A DNA stretch of 64,000 nucleotides from Piliocolobus tephrosceles (GCF_002776525.5 NC_045448.1:106367839-106431838), one strand, 5' to 3'. Numbered from the stretch's first letter, positions 1 through 10,924 are shown. The notes: generated by a model not told the origin, from the sequence alone. Translations and numbers: made by a program.

Positions 1-1524
1 AGGAAGAAAATCTACACTCATTAACAGAGAAGGGAAGACAAGCTGCTGGGGGCTGGGTGGCTCAGACGAGCACCAAGAGGGAGCATCGCTCTGGTCCCAT
101 AATAATCTGTATTCCATTGGTGCCCCTTACCCTCTCCAGCAGACAGCCAAGACCATCATAAAGAGAGAAAGAGGCAGGAACGCCCTCATGCAGAGAAGTA
201 TGGGAGGGAAGGTGCTGGCTTCTCAACAGAGCACCCACCTCCCCCACTCAATGCCCCAGTAGGGGGAACAGGGGCAGGGACCCAGCCAACTCTGGGCCGA
301 AAGCCAAGAGGAAGGACAGGTACAAGGAGTAGAGGCTTAAAAGATGAGTGGCAGCTTCCAGTCAGCAGCATCTGCCAGTAATTTCCGACACTCCGTAAAT
401 CCAAGCCAAGGATCCTGCTCTCACCAGGGAGGGGAGCTCATCTGAGGCTGGGGGAGCATTCCTGGATGGGACGGATCAGTGCTGGGAGGAAGCAGAATCT
501 CTGAGGCAGGCAGTCATCCCTGGCAGTAAAAGGTGAGACGACCGCCACGTGCCCACGTCCAGGCATCCAGCTTTTGGGGCCCTGGGATTCTGACCACCCG
601 GCCAGGTAGCTGCACCAAGGGCCTGGGAGCCCAGTGCAGGCCAGCAACCTAGCCCCACCCTCACGCAGGTGAGTAGTTATTCCTTTCTAGAAATATCGAG
701 ATTTGCTTAAGGAGCTGCAGATGGTGGAGACTATGTCATGAGATATTATGAGATCTGCACCCCCGCCCACACACATTTCCTTTGTCATCACTCTGTGCTT
801 CCTGGGCTCAGAGGGCATGCACAGCAGGGGAGGACAGGAATTCTGCACGTTTTCCCCCAGTGTGTGAGAAAAGGCCGGCGAGCTCATGAAAAAATACAAT
901 TACGGAATTTCTAATGGATCTCTCTAGCATTCGGGAGTTTGTGAACAGAAATTCTTGCCTGCTCTGGTTTCTGGACCTTCCCAAATTACCATTAAGAGGT
1001 ACTGTCCTGTCTATGGCTTGTATGCTGCAGCAGATGCCTCAACAAGCAGCCTAAAAGCGCAGACGGGAGATACTGGCCACGGAATGCTTCCCAGAAAGGT
1101 AATGTTTACATGGAAGGAAGCAGGGAAGCAAAGGAGCATCTTGCAGAGCTTACATGAGAGCAAATGTATATAGCCCAAGAGATGGCAGACATTCAGACAG
1201 AGCTTGAAAACGAGGTGCATGCGGAAGGGGGAAGTGGATGGGGTTAGAAGCTGGGAGCCCTGCTGAGCAGGGCCACATGGAGCCATGTTGGAGCCCGAGG
1301 CAAAGGGGAGCAATGCGGTACGCACCCCTGCACACATGATGGCATGGATTTGCAATGGGTAATTTGTTCCCAGAACATTAAAGTAGTTGAAAAAAATTCT
1401 AGAAAATTAAAAAGTAAAAATGTTAAAATTTACATTAAGTGTTTTATTAGTACCAAAACAGAATTTATTATTTTACACTCCCAATCTTGATGGAAACAAA
1501 TTTATCAATTAAAAAGTATGTTCT
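1..1524. other. VWA3B intron 7, unique sequence
   Basis: No exon of VWA3B or recognisable repeat was found. Several short open frames run on both strands, but none has splice context or family resemblance. The last 150 bases are AT-rich and precede the Alu pair. Confidence 0.5.
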
Positions 1525-1823
1525 GGTCGGGCGCCGTGGCTCACGCCTGTAATCCCAGCACTTTGGGAGGCCGAGGTGGGTGGATCACGAGGTCAGGAGA
1601 TCGAGACCATCCTGGCTAACACGGTGAAACCCCGTCTCTACTAAAAAAAAAATACAAAAAAATTATCCGGGCGTGGTAGCGGGCGCCTGTAGTCCCAGCT
1701 ACTCCGGAGGCTGAGGCAGGAGAATGGCATGAACCCGGGAGGCGGAGCTTGCAGTGAGCTGAGATTACACCACTGCACTCCAGCCTGGGAGACAGAGAGA
1801 GACTCCGTCTCAAAAAAAAAAAA
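1525..1823 (+). mobile_element. AluY-type SINE, first of a head-to-tail pair
   Basis: A full-length dimeric Alu starts at GGTCGGGCGCCGTGG and ends in a 12-base A run. The left and right arms are both complete. The target sequence AAAGTATGTTCT precedes it, and a copy (AAAGGATGTTCC) lies between it and the next Alu. Confidence 0.95.
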
Positions 1824-1833
1824 GGATGTTCCG

Positions 1834-2137
1834 GGCTGGGCGTGGTGGCTCAAGCCTGTAATCCCAGCACTTTGGGAGGCCGAGACGGGCGGATCACGAG
1901 GTAAGGAGATCGAGACCATCCTGGCTAACATGGTGAAACCCCGTCTCTACTAAAAAAATACAAAAAACTAGCCGGGCGAGGTGGCGGGCGCCTGTAGTCC
2001 CAGCTACTCGGGAGGCTGAGGCAGGAGAAGGGCATAAACCCGGGAGGCGGAGCTTGCAGTGAGGTGAGATCTGGCCACTGCACTCCAGCCTGGGCAACAG
2101 AGCGAGACTCTGTCTCAAAAAAAAAAAAAAAAAAAAA
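1834..2137 (+). mobile_element. AluY-type SINE (Old World monkey subtype), second of the pair
   Basis: A full-length Alu with GGCTCAAGCC, ACTAGCCGGGCGAGG and TCTGGCCACTGC variants ends in a 21-base A tail. It is followed by AGATGTTCTAAG, a third copy of the target. It therefore inserted at the duplicated target site of the first Alu. Confidence 0.95.
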
Positions 2138-2514
2138 GATGTTCTAAGTCTAGTTCTTATTTCATTTTCAATTCAGAGTTGTAAATTATAAGAAATGTGA
2201 GAAAGGAACTTTGAAAGTATGTGTGATGAATAAAAACTTTAGTGAGAGATATATACTCCCAAAATACTTGATAGTGTATTAATACACGTTTTAATTGTTC
2301 AAGATTTTTTAACTTAATAACCTAGAAACAAATTAGCATGACAAATAATAAATAACAACCTATATATAGAGGCACACGTTTCTCCTCTTGCCTCAGGCTC
2401 CAATACGACCTCACAGAGTCTTGTTGGAACCCGTCTTTATTTGAAATTGTGATATTTTCATCATCATGGATTTTTGCAGCGTTAACTTTGGCTTTTTAAA
2501 ATATTGTGTCAAAA
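2138..2514. other. AT-rich intronic stretch
   Basis: AT-rich sequence between the Alu pair and an L1 fragment. I recognise no element or exon in it. Confidence 0.4.
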
Positions 2515-3212
2515 TTTCAACAAGCACATGAAAAGATGCTCAAAATAATGAATCAGTAGGGAAATCCAAATTAAAACCACAATGAGATATTGCCTCATAC
2601 CCATTAGGATGGCTACTATCAAAAATAGAGAAAATAACAAGTGTTGGCCAGGATGTAGGAAATTTGTGCACTGTTGGTAGGAATGTAAAATTGTATAGCC
2701 GCTATGGAAAACAGTATGAAGGTTTCTGGAAAAAAATTAAAAATAGAATCCCCATATAGGGTTCAGAACTTCCATTCTGAGTATTTATCCCAAAGAATGA
2801 AAAGCAGAATCTCAAAGAGATATTTTGTACACCCGTGTTCATAACATTATTCCCAACAGACAAAAGGTAGAAGCAACCCAGGAGGCCGTTGGTGGATGAA
2901 TGAGTGAACGAGATGTGGCACATCCACGATGAATGAGTGAACAGGACGTGGCGCATCCATGATGAATGAGTGAACAAGATGTGGCACATCCACACGATGG
3001 AATATTATCCGCCTTCAAAAGGAAGGAAATTCTGGCACATATTACAACATAGATGAAACTTGAGAACATTATACTAAGTGAAATAGGCCAGTGGCAGAAA
3101 GACAAATACTGTATAATTGCACTTACTTATGAGATACCTACAGTAGTCAAATTCAGAAAGGAGACAGAAAGTAAGTAGAAGGTCGGTTGCTAGGGGTAAG
3201 GGTGGGACAAAT
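2515..3212 (+). mobile_element. Old L1 3' end (L1M/L1P-type), first part
   Basis: The segment matches the end of L1 ORF2 and the 3' UTR: AATTAAAACCACAATGAGAT, the GTTGGTAGGAATGTAAAATTG block, GGAAAACAGTATGAAGG and the ACATAGATGAAACTTGAG block. It is diverged, with many stops. The following LTR interrupts it, and it resumes at about 3641. It contains a 33-bp tandem triplication. Confidence 0.85.
2895..2995 (+). repeat. 33-bp minisatellite, three copies
   Basis: Three consecutive units begin at 2895, 2928 and 2961. Each starts GATGAATGAGTGAAC and ends with a CATCCA block, and they differ by a few bases. The unit derives from the L1 3' sequence around the GGATGAATGAGTGAAC motif. Confidence 0.9.
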
Positions 3213-3640
3213 GGGGTGCTGTGATTTGAATATATGTGTCCCTCCAGAATTCATGCATTGGAACCTAATACCCAATGTCACAGTATTAAGAGTGGGGCCT
3301 TTGGGGAAGTCATTAAGTCATGAGGATGGAGCCCTCCTGAATAAGATTAGTGCTCTTATAAAAGAGGCTATAGGGAGTGTCCAATTCACTTTTTTTTTTT
3401 TTGGCCCTTTCATCTCTTCTGCCTTGTGAGGGCACAGCATTCCTCCCCCCCAACCCCCAAAGATACAGCAGCAAGGCACAGTCTTGGAAGCAGAGTGAGC
3501 CCGCACCAGACACCAAATCTGCTAGCGCCCTGATCTTCGATTTCCCAGCCTTCAGAACTGTAAGCAGTAAGTTTCTCTTTATAAATTACCCAGTCTAGGG
3601 TATTTTGCTCTAGCAGCAGGAACAGACGCAGACATTAGAA
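3213..3640 (+). mobile_element. MaLR-type solo LTR (MLT1/MST class)
   Basis: It begins TGCTGTGATTTGAATATATG and contains the typical ATTCATGCATTGGAACCTAAT, GTCATTAAGTCATGAGGATGG and CTTTATAAATTACCCAGTCT blocks, ending near AACAGACGCAGACATT. A 12-base T run interrupts its middle. No internal MaLR sequence is present, so it is a solo LTR. It splits the L1 fragment. Confidence 0.75.
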
Positions 3641-3800
3641 GCTACTGTTTGATGGGCACAGGGTTTCAGTTTGGGAAGATGGAAAGGGTGGTGATGGGTG
3701 TATAGCAATGGGAATGTCCTTAACACTACTGAACTGTCAGCTTAAGAGTGGTTCAGATAGTACATTTAGGGTACATATAATTTACTATAACTTTTTAAAA
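3641..3800 (+). mobile_element. Old L1 3' end, second part
   Basis: CTACTGTTTGATGGGCACAGGGTTTCAGTTTGGGAAGATG continues the L1 3' UTR interrupted at 3213. It ends near an A-rich tract and is followed by a T-rich run (3826-3850). Confidence 0.7.
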
Positions 3801-3861
3801 AAATATTCTTTATCTTAACTGCAGTTTTTTTGTTTTTTGTTTTTTTTTTGTATTGGTACAG

Positions 3862-3990
3862 AGCATGGCGTGGTGGTAAGTCACACCCCGAAAGTCTATT
3901 ACCTGGAATCCAAAAAGTCAATAATAGCAGGAAATTCCTTCAGATTGCCAGCAAAGTCCTCTGAGCTATACTTCTCCAACCCTTTACTTG
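3862..3990 (+). repeat. Unnamed dispersed repeat, copy A
   Basis: The blocks TAAGTCACACCCC, CCTGGAATCCAAAAAGTC, AGCAGGAAATTCCTTCAGA and CTTCTCCAACCC recur in the same order and strand at 6592-6710 in this intron. I do not recognise the family. It could be a known old DNA transposon or LTR fragment. Confidence 0.55.
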
Positions 3991-5766
3991 AGAGTCTCTA
4001 TTTTCTATACAATAGAGGGGGAAATAATGTAAGAAGTCACTCCCCCACCAAACAAGAGGGTGGCCTGAGAAAAGTGATGCTGGAAAAAGCTTGAAGCAGC
4101 TGATGTGGCAACAGAGAGAGACGTGATCACGTAATGGGAAGAAACCTGCCTCCGAGGCCCAGGTGAGGTGGGAAGTCACACATTTTCCAAATCAAAACAG
4201 TCTGTCAAGGTTTCTGGGCAGTTTGAGTGGAAGAGGTAGGCTTTGAAATGTTGGCATTTCTGGGACATTGTGATGGACAGAGGAGACAAGATTCACTTAC
4301 TTAGGATTTGGGATTCTCCCCCCCAGATTCAGATGTGATCACTGAAATGGACTGAGAACAGCAATCCATGCCAAGCATTTTATTCTAAGAAAAGTGTTTT
4401 TGTATGTAATTTGCATGCTTCAAAGGGTTGGTAAGATGGTAGTTGCTGAAAATGCAAGCTATGCACTTTGTACTTCCCTTTATAACTAAGTTGCCAAGGA
4501 ATCCAGAGACCAAGACTAAACCCCCTTTCCAGTAATCGGCCCACCTTGGGTTGCTGGTAACATCTCACATTCTTTGCCCTGATTAAATCATTACCCACTA
4601 GGGTTAATCTTGTAAAATACTTTCAATAGGCATGACATACATCCTGAATTAATTTCTTCTTAGATTAGCATCGATATATCGGCATTTTCTCAAATTCTCT
4701 GGAGATGTCCCTTTCATAATTGGAACAAAGGTGTCTGTTACGTGAAGTAGTGCCTCCAGTGAACTCTATGGGAACCTCTTCCCTCCTCTGCTTGGACACC
4801 AAGAATTTGAATCTACAAAGTGTGTGTCAGGAACAGGCTCATGACTCATCCTCACTTTTATCTACATCTGACAACCTAACCTCCTCCTGGGAGCCTTTGC
4901 GGCACCATTACATACATCTTTCAAGCAGCTGTTGCTACAACTTCTCTCTTATCCCTAAAGAGTAGCCTCTGCCTTATAATGAAGCTAGAAATCTGTTTGA
5001 TAATTTAAAAAGAGGGGGAGTGGGGGTGGGGTTTCTTAGACTTCTAACAACCCACCAGGTCACTTCATCCAACAACCGAACAGGGGGCTTCCTTCCCTCC
5101 TTTTCTCAGTGGGGTTTATTCAGAGTCTTCAGCACTTTGCAATTGCATCAGCTTAAAAGAAACTCCCATCTCCTGGCTTTCTGAGTAACCTTCCAGTGTT
5201 TTTCTGAATCACAGCCTATTTCTCACTGATTTGGTGACCTCATTCTCTGTCCTCATTAAGTTCTCTGATCACATTCATTGAATGAAAGGGGAAGTTCATT
5301 CCGCCTCTATAAAGGTTCCTGTGCGGCCTCGGCCCTCACAAGGGACAGACCAGTCTCTTAAGCTGCATCCACAGGCCCTGCTTTCATCACAGGGAGGACA
5401 GCAGAAATCCCCCCAAGAACCACAGACACCCTCTCTGCAGCCTCCCTACTAATCCACACAGCAGAGTGGCTCTGCCTTGCCAAGAACTAACTCCGGCATT
5501 GACATACCCAGGGCCACATCTCCAGCAGGTTCTCAAGTTAGTAAACACACATCCCTTAGGCCATTTCCCTGGGTTGTAAACTTATGCCCGGTTGCTAGGC
5601 TGACAAATTCACCACTAATATCCATTAACTTCGCTCTTGCACCACATTAATAATATTATACAAAAGACATGGGGAGTCTCTCCCTTGTACTTTACTTCCT
5701 AATGATCCACGTCATCTGAGGCTATTCGGGACACAAGCTACGCCACTTCTTTTGGATTCCAGGTAC
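3991..5766. other. VWA3B intron 7, unique sequence
   Basis: No repeat or exon was recognised. The 5020-5700 part is rich in pyrimidines and short unique sequence. A VWA3B exon 8 reading frame was looked for and not found here. Confidence 0.45.
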
Positions 5767-5882
5767 CTGGAGGGAGTTTTCCTTTCAGTTTCCTTGAACT
5801 CCAAGTCATCACATCATCACCATCCTTTGTGGAGAATGCAGAAAACTCTACACACTCTGTTCTCTCAGCGAATGCGTGGAAT
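5767..5882 (-). CDS. VWA3B: VWA3B coding exon 7 (residues 291-329)
   Basis: The exon is 116 bp. On the minus strand it follows the acceptor CATGTTTCAG and ends at CCTCCAG with donor GTACCT. It completes the AG-A arginine codon split with exon 6. It encodes FHAFAERTECVEF, then STKDGDDVMTW and KLKGKLPPG, leaving one base (phase 1) for exon 8. This is the segment just after the first VWA-like domain. Normal VWA folds end here with a strand and helix that check whether the residue pattern is preserved. The frame is open, and the sequence is highly similar to human VWA3B from memory. Confidence 0.93.
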
Positions 5883-6447
5883 CTGAAACATGAAGAGATG
5901 CTCATCAGGAAGGTAGTACGCAGGTGTCCGTGCATACCTGTTACTTCTCCTGGGACTGAACGCACTCTTCTGAGGCACTGGGCATCTTCATCTTCTTAGC
6001 CACGGTCACTACTTCTCATTGCACCTTGTCAATTCCACAAGCAAAAACAGGGAGGCAGAATAGCACACAGAATTGTGAATGATGCGGGATTTAAACTGAC
6101 AACGCATCCTTTCATTAGAGGGTAAATTAGCTCAACCAAATGGTATTTCTTGGTTCTGGGAAAATGACACTCTACGCTTATATTCTTTCTCTTGTTCCCA
6201 GGGTTCTATCATGTCAACACAGCTTAACCAAGCCAGGGGTCTAATAAGGGGCCCCAGTAGCACCCATCGGCTCTGTGGGTTCAGGGAGGATAGCTCATGA
6301 CACAGACAGCATTTGCCTAATTTGCCTGCTGCTGATGCGTACCAGTCAACTTTTAACTCGGCAAACACACACTTCCCCAGGAGCCAAGCTTAAGCACGAA
6401 TGAGAAGCATTCCTGTGTGGGCAAGTTTTTAGGACCTGTCTCTTCAA
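5883..6447. other. VWA3B intron 6, left part
   Basis: Unique sequence upstream (on the minus strand) of exon 7. It includes the polypyrimidine and acceptor region next to 5883. No repeat was recognised with confidence. Confidence 0.4.
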
Positions 6448-6580
6448 AGCATAGTCCAAGGAGCAGCAGGTTAGGAATACACACTCCAGGGCCCCCACCC
6501 CGCCCTGTGGAGTCCAAATATCCATTTAACAGGGTCCCCAGGGGGCTGACAGGCACATGAAAGTTTGCAAGCCCTGGTGT
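6448..6580 (+). mobile_element. MER5A-like hAT-Charlie fragment
   Basis: The order of motifs fits a decayed MER5A: CATAGTCCAAGGAGCAGCAG, a CCCCCACCCCGCCCTG block, CATTTAACAGGGTCCCCAGG and CACATGAAAGTTTGCAAGCC. It is non-autonomous and carries no coding capacity. Confidence 0.65.
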
Positions 6581-6591
6581 AGTGCACAGGG

Positions 6592-6710
6592 TGATGGGCT
6601 AAGTCACACCCTCAAAGCCACTTAACTGGAATCCAACAAGTCCATAAACAGCAGGACATTTCTTTCAGACGGGCAGAGGAAGTCACAAGTAATGCTCCTC
6701 CAGCCCCGCA
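6592..6710 (+). repeat. Unnamed dispersed repeat, copy B
   Basis: It shares TAAGTCACACCC, CTGGAATCCAACAAGTC, AGCAGGACATTTCTTTCAGA and GCTCCTCCAGCCC with copy A at 3862-3990, in the same order and orientation. Similarity looks like roughly two thirds by eye. The family was not recognised. Confidence 0.5.
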
Positions 6711-7779
6711 GGAGTTCCATCTCTGCCTAGCACCACACGCTCAACTCAGAGAAAATCCCGAAGCACCGCTTAGGATGGAAATGGTGGGAGAAGTCTAGGG
6801 AACCCACCTCGGCTATGGAGAGCCTCAATCTCTTCCTAAAGGATTTCAGGCAAGACTGGAATAATGACTTGATGGCAATTAAAATGTCAGCCTCATTCTG
6901 GTGGCCCTTCCTAAAGCCAGTGAACTCTTAGCCTGGTCATTCCCAACTCCTGCAGGAGCTTCATCCAGAGCTGAAATGTCCAGCTCCTTTGCCCTGAAGG
7001 GCAAGGAGGGCAGATGGGTAAGGTTTGCCCCAGCAGGCCCCATGTCCTGAGTGTCAAGGCCTTTGGCGCCCAGGACTTCCCACTCTCTGATCTGTTTTCT
7101 AGATTTGAAAAGAGAGCAGGGCAGAAATTTCCTCTGGCTGATACAGTCTCGTTTGTGCAGAAGCAACTCAGCATTATGACAGGCTGTTTGAGCCTTAGAG
7201 CACAGCGCTGTGCTTGGACTCGTGGTTCTACCCAGACACAGCCTCTGGCACAGGAGAAGCCCGGGTCCAGCTGGAGGGTCACCAGACCAGGCAGCCTCCT
7301 GCAACCTGAGACACTCAGGACATGCTACTTGCAGCTGGAGAATAACTGCCCTCCAGCTGAGGCCCCACAGCCAAAGGTACACCAAGACCAACCAGAAGCC
7401 ATGGAGTGCCCAGGCAGGGAGTGGAGAAGGCAGGGGAATACTTGTGATGGGTTACACTTGCCTGCAAAGGCCCAGAACGTGGACAGGAGGATACATCAAT
7501 ACCTCATCCTTTTCTGCAAAACCCACCTCCACACACTGCATGGCCTGGTTAGGTAGCTGAACCACAGTTTCTCTCACAGGAAATTTTTCCCTGGGCTCTA
7601 GCATGCCCCAGATGAGCTAAGCGGAGAACAGCAAGAGAGGTGACTGGCCAGTTGCCTCTTCTAACTACCGAGGTTAGAGGAGGGAGCCCCCTTCTGTACT
7701 CAGGGGCTCAGGAACCCAGAATGGGAGCCATATACCTGATGTTAAAAGATTTCAAAGTGCTGTAAGAGCAGCCACAGCA
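6711..7779. other. VWA3B intron 6, unique GC-richer sequence with overlapping open frames
   Basis: Two fairly long open frames overlap here on opposite strands (7014-7556 plus, 6879-7391 minus). Neither resembles a family I know. Neither has clear exon borders, and their compositions mirror each other, as expected for chance open frames in GC-richer DNA. I call this non-coding intron. Confidence 0.4.
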
Positions 7780-7915
7780 ATGGTCCTTAGAGTCCCAAAG
7801 TCTTGTTAATAATGAAAACTCCTAGCCCTTCACAGAACCTGAAAATTAGAATTCCTGGGGCTGTGGCTATAAAATTAGCATTTCAATCAAGCTCTCTGGG
7901 CAGTTATTATGCAAA
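7780..7915 (+). mobile_element. MER5-like DNA transposon fragment (tentative)
   Basis: ATGGTCCTTAGAGTCCCAAAG, then GAATTCCTGGGGCTG, AAATTAGCATTTCAATCAAG and TTATTATGCAAAG loosely follow the MER5 order of motifs. It is strongly decayed. Confidence 0.4.
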
Positions 7916-8039
7916 GTGATGGGAAAAATGCATATTCCCAGGCTCACTCTATGACATGGAATGAGCCTGCAAGGTGAAGCCTGGCCTCCATATCATTAAC
8001 AAGCTCCCCAGTGACTGTGATGAGCACCTACACTGAAGA

Positions 8040-8125
8040 AGGAGATGCCATCTTACCCTGTTAGGAGGGTTATTATCAGAAAGAAAAACTAACAGATGCT
8101 GCTGAAAAGGCAGAGAAAAGGGAAG
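8040..8125 (+). mobile_element. Old L1 3' fragment, left of HERV-H
   Basis: TTAGGAGGGTTATTATCAGA, AACTAACAGATGCTGCTG and GGCAGAGAAAAGGGAA match the L1 ORF2 C-terminal region. The sequence resumes as TCTCATAAATTGTTGGTGG directly after the HERV-H target duplication (14174-14178), so the provirus inserted into this L1. Confidence 0.8.
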
Positions 8126-8488
8126 TGTCAGGCCTCTGAGCCAAAACCAAGCCATCATATCCCCTGTGACCTGCACGTACACATCCAGATGGCCAGTTCC
8201 TGCCTGAACTGATGACATTACCTTGTGAAATTCCTTTTCCTGGCTCATCCTGGCTCAAAAGCTCCCCCATTGAGCACCTTGTGACCACCCCCCCAACCCC
8301 TGCCCACCACAGAACAACCCCTCTTTGACTGTAATTTTCCTTTACCTACCCAAATGCTATAAAACGGCCCCACCCCATCTCCCTTCTCTCTCTTTTCAGA
8401 CTCAGCCCGCCTGCACCCAGGTGATTAAAAAGCTTTATTGTTCTCACAAAGCCTGTTCGGTGGTCTCTTCACACAGACGCGCATGACA
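8126..8488 (+). repeat. HERV-H 5' LTR (LTR7-type)
   Basis: It starts TGTCAGGCCTCTGAG and ends GACGCGCATGACA, with the TG...CA termini of an integrated LTR. A TATA box (TATAAAA) lies at 8358-8364. The polyadenylation hexamer position carries ATTAAA (8424-8429). LTR7-type promoters are known to drive transcription in pluripotent cells in human. Whether this short variant does so is not known from the sequence. Confidence 0.92.
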
Positions 8489-8491
8489 TTT

Positions 8492-8509
8492 TGGTGCCGT
8501 GACTCGCAT
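8492..8509 (+). promoter_or_regulatory. HERV-H primer binding site (tRNA-His)
   Basis: TGGTGCCGTGACTCGCAT lies three bases after the 5' LTR. It is complementary to the tRNA-His 3' end, with one apparent mismatch near its 3' edge (C at 8507). This feature defines the H in HERV-H. Confidence 0.88.
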
Positions 8510-8942
8510 GGGGGACCTCCCTTGGGAGATCAATCCCCTGTCCTCCTGCTTTTTGCTCCGTGAGAAAGATCCACCTACGACCTCAGGTCCTCAGACCCAC
8601 CAGCCCAAGGAACATCTCACCAATTTTAAATTCGGTAAGCAGCCTCTTTTTGACTGTCTTCTCCAACCTCTCTCACTATCCCTCGACCTCTTTCTCCTTT
8701 CAATCTTGGCGCCACACTTTAATCTTTCCCTTCTCTTAATTTCAGTTCCTTTCCTTTTCTGGTAGAGACAAAGGAGACGCGTTTTATCCGTGGACCCAAA
8801 ACTATGGGGCCGGTCAGGACTCGGGAAAACATTCTTCCCTTGGTGTTTAATCACACGGGGATGGCTGCCTGATTATTCACCCACATTTCAGAGGTGTCTG
8901 ACAACACGGGGATGCCTGCCTTGGTCCTTCACCCTTAGCGGC

Positions 8943-9298
8943 AAGTACCGCTTTTTTGGGGGGCAAGAACCCCCCAACCCCTTCTGTCTCTACCCCTTCT
9001 CTGCTTTTCTGGGGGGCAAGAACACCCCGACCCCTTTTCTCCATGCCTCTACCCCTTCTCCACTTTTCTCGGGGCCAGAACGCCCCCCGACCCCTTTTCT
9101 CCACGTCTTGACCACTTCTCTCTGCTTTTCTGGGAGGCAAGAACCACCTGATCCCTTATCTCCACATCCCGACCCCTTTCCCGCTTTTCTAGAGGGCAAG
9201 AACCCCGAACCCCTTATCTCCAAGTCCCAACCCCTTTCCCGCTTTTCTGGAGGGCAAGAACCCCCCAACCCCTTCTCTCCGTGTCTCTACTCTCTCTT
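8943..9298 (+). repeat. HERV-H leader tandem repeat, six units of 57-62 bp
   Basis: Six units each contain GCTTTTCT (or variant), a G-run, GGCAAGAAC, a C-run and a CCCCTT(C/A)TCTC-like tail, starting near 8949, 9009, 9060, 9123, 9182 and 9241. They alternate G-rich and C-rich stretches, so single strands could fold into hairpins. The array accounts for a spurious 198-codon open frame at 8790-9386. It lies between the primer binding site and gag. Confidence 0.85.
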
Positions 9299-9322
9299 TT
9301 CTCTGGACTTGCCTCCTTCACT

Positions 9323-10865
9323 ATGGGCAACCTTCCACCCTCCATTCCTCCTCCTTCTCCCTCAGCCTGTGTTCTCAAGAACTTAAAACCTCTTCAACTC
9401 ACACGTGACCTAAAACCTAAATGCCTTATTTTCTTCTACAATGCCACTTGACCCCAGTACAAACTCGACAGTAGTTCCAAATAGCCAGAAAACGGCACTT
9501 TCAATTTTTCCATCCTACAAGATCTAAATAATTCTTGTTGTAAAATGGGCAAACGGTCTGTGGCGCCTGACCTCCAGGCATTCTTTTACACATCGGTCCC
9601 TCCCTAGTCTCTGTTCCAGATGCAACTCGTCCCAAATCTTCCTTCTTTCCCTCCCACCTGTCCCCTCAGTCCCAACCCCAAGCGTCGCTGAGTCTTTCTA
9701 ATCTTCCTTTTCTACAGACCCATCTGACCTCTCCCCTCCTCACCAGGCCGAGCTAGGTCCCAATTTTTCCTCAGTTTTCCCTCCCCCACCGTATAATCCT
9801 TTTATCACCTCCACTCCTCACACCTGGTCTGGCTTACAGGCTCCTTCTGTGACCAGCCCTTCCCCACCTGCCCAGCAATTTCCTCTTAAAAAGGTAACTG
9901 GAGGGCCAGGCGTGGTGGCTCAAGCCTGTAATCCCAGCACTTTGGGAGGCCGAGACGGGCAGATCACGAGGTCAGGAGATCAAGACCATCCTGGCTAACA
10001 CGGTGAAACCCCGTCTCTACTAAAAAATACAAAAAGAACTAGCCGGGCGAGGTGGTAGGTGCCTGTAGTCCCAGCTACTCGGGAGGCTGAGGCAGGAGAA
10101 TGGCGTAAACCCGGGAGGCAGAGCTTGCAGTGAGCTGAGATCCGGCCACTGCACTCCAGCCTGGGACACAGAGTGAGACTCCGTCTCAAAAAAAAAAAAA
10201 AAAAAGTAACTGGAGCTAAAGACATAGTCAAGGTTAATGCTCCTTTTTTTAATCCGACCTCTCCCAAATCAGTTAGCATGTAGGCTCTTTTTCATCAAAT
10301 ATGAAAAATCCAGCCCAGTTCATGGCTCGTTTGGCAGCAACCCTGAGATGCTTTATAGCCCTAGACCCTAAAAGGTCAAAAGGCCATCTTATTCTCAATA
10401 TACATTTTATTACCCAGTCCACTCCCGACATTAAATAAAAGCCCAAAAATTAAATTCTGGCCCTCAAACCCTACAACAGGATTTAATTAACCTCACCTTC
10501 AAGGTATACAATAATAAAGCAGAGGCAGCCAAGTAGCAATGTATTTCTGAGTTGCAATTCCTTGCCTCCACCGTGAGAGAAACCCCACACTCCAGCGCAC
10601 AAGAACTTCCAAATGCCTGAACCACAGCAGCCAGGCGTTCCTCCAGGACCGCCTCCCCCAGGAGCTTGCTACAAGTGCCAGAAATCTGGCCACTAGGCCA
10701 AGGAATGTCCGCAGCCCAGGATTCCTCCTAAGCCATGTCCCATCTATGCAGGACCCCACTGAAAATCAGACTGTTCAACTCACCTGGCAGCCACTTCCAG
10801 AGCCCCTGGAACTCTGGCCCAAGGCTCTCTGACTCCTTCCCAGATCTTCTTGGCTTAGTGGCTGA
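9323..10865 (+). pseudogene. HERV-H gag remnant
   Basis: A start codon at 9323 opens a frame beginning MGNLPPSIPPPS, typical of the HERV-H gag start. It stops at codon 43 (TGA 9449-9451) and again at TAG 9482-9484. Downstream, after an AluY insertion (9904-10205), a nucleocapsid zinc knuckle is visible at 10667-10711. Its C-X2-C-X4-H-X4-C spacing is intact, but a TAG stop (10694-10696) sits directly after the histidine. A further in-frame TGA lies at 10760-10762. No functional Gag can be made. Confidence 0.85.
9904..10205 (+). mobile_element. AluY-type SINE inside HERV-H gag
   Basis: A full-length Alu with the Old World monkey changes (CTCAAGCC, ACTAGCCGGGCGAGG, ATCCGGCCACTGC). The target duplication GTAACTGGAG is perfect at 9894-9903 and 10206-10215. 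Confidence 0.96.
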
Positions 10866-10924
10866 AGATTGACGCAGCCCCATCGCCTTGGAAGCCTACA
10901 GGACCATCACAGACGCTCTAGGTA

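Noticed and set aside
1..5766. VWA3B exon 8
   Set aside because: I looked for a minus-strand exon in the correct phase and found none, so it is taken to lie outside the window.
7014..7556. 180-codon plus-strand frame overlapping a 170-codon minus-strand frame
   Set aside because: No family resemblance or splice logic, and GC-richer DNA easily gives mirrored open frames.
8949..9290. Regular units suggesting a CRISPR array
   Set aside because: Unit identity is imperfect, there are no unique spacers of constant length, and the locus is a provirus in a primate genome.
8790..9386. 198-codon open frame on the plus strand
   Set aside because: It is the HERV-H leader repeat read in one frame. The repeating Pro-rich pattern reflects the tandem units, and the real gag start is at 9323 in another context.
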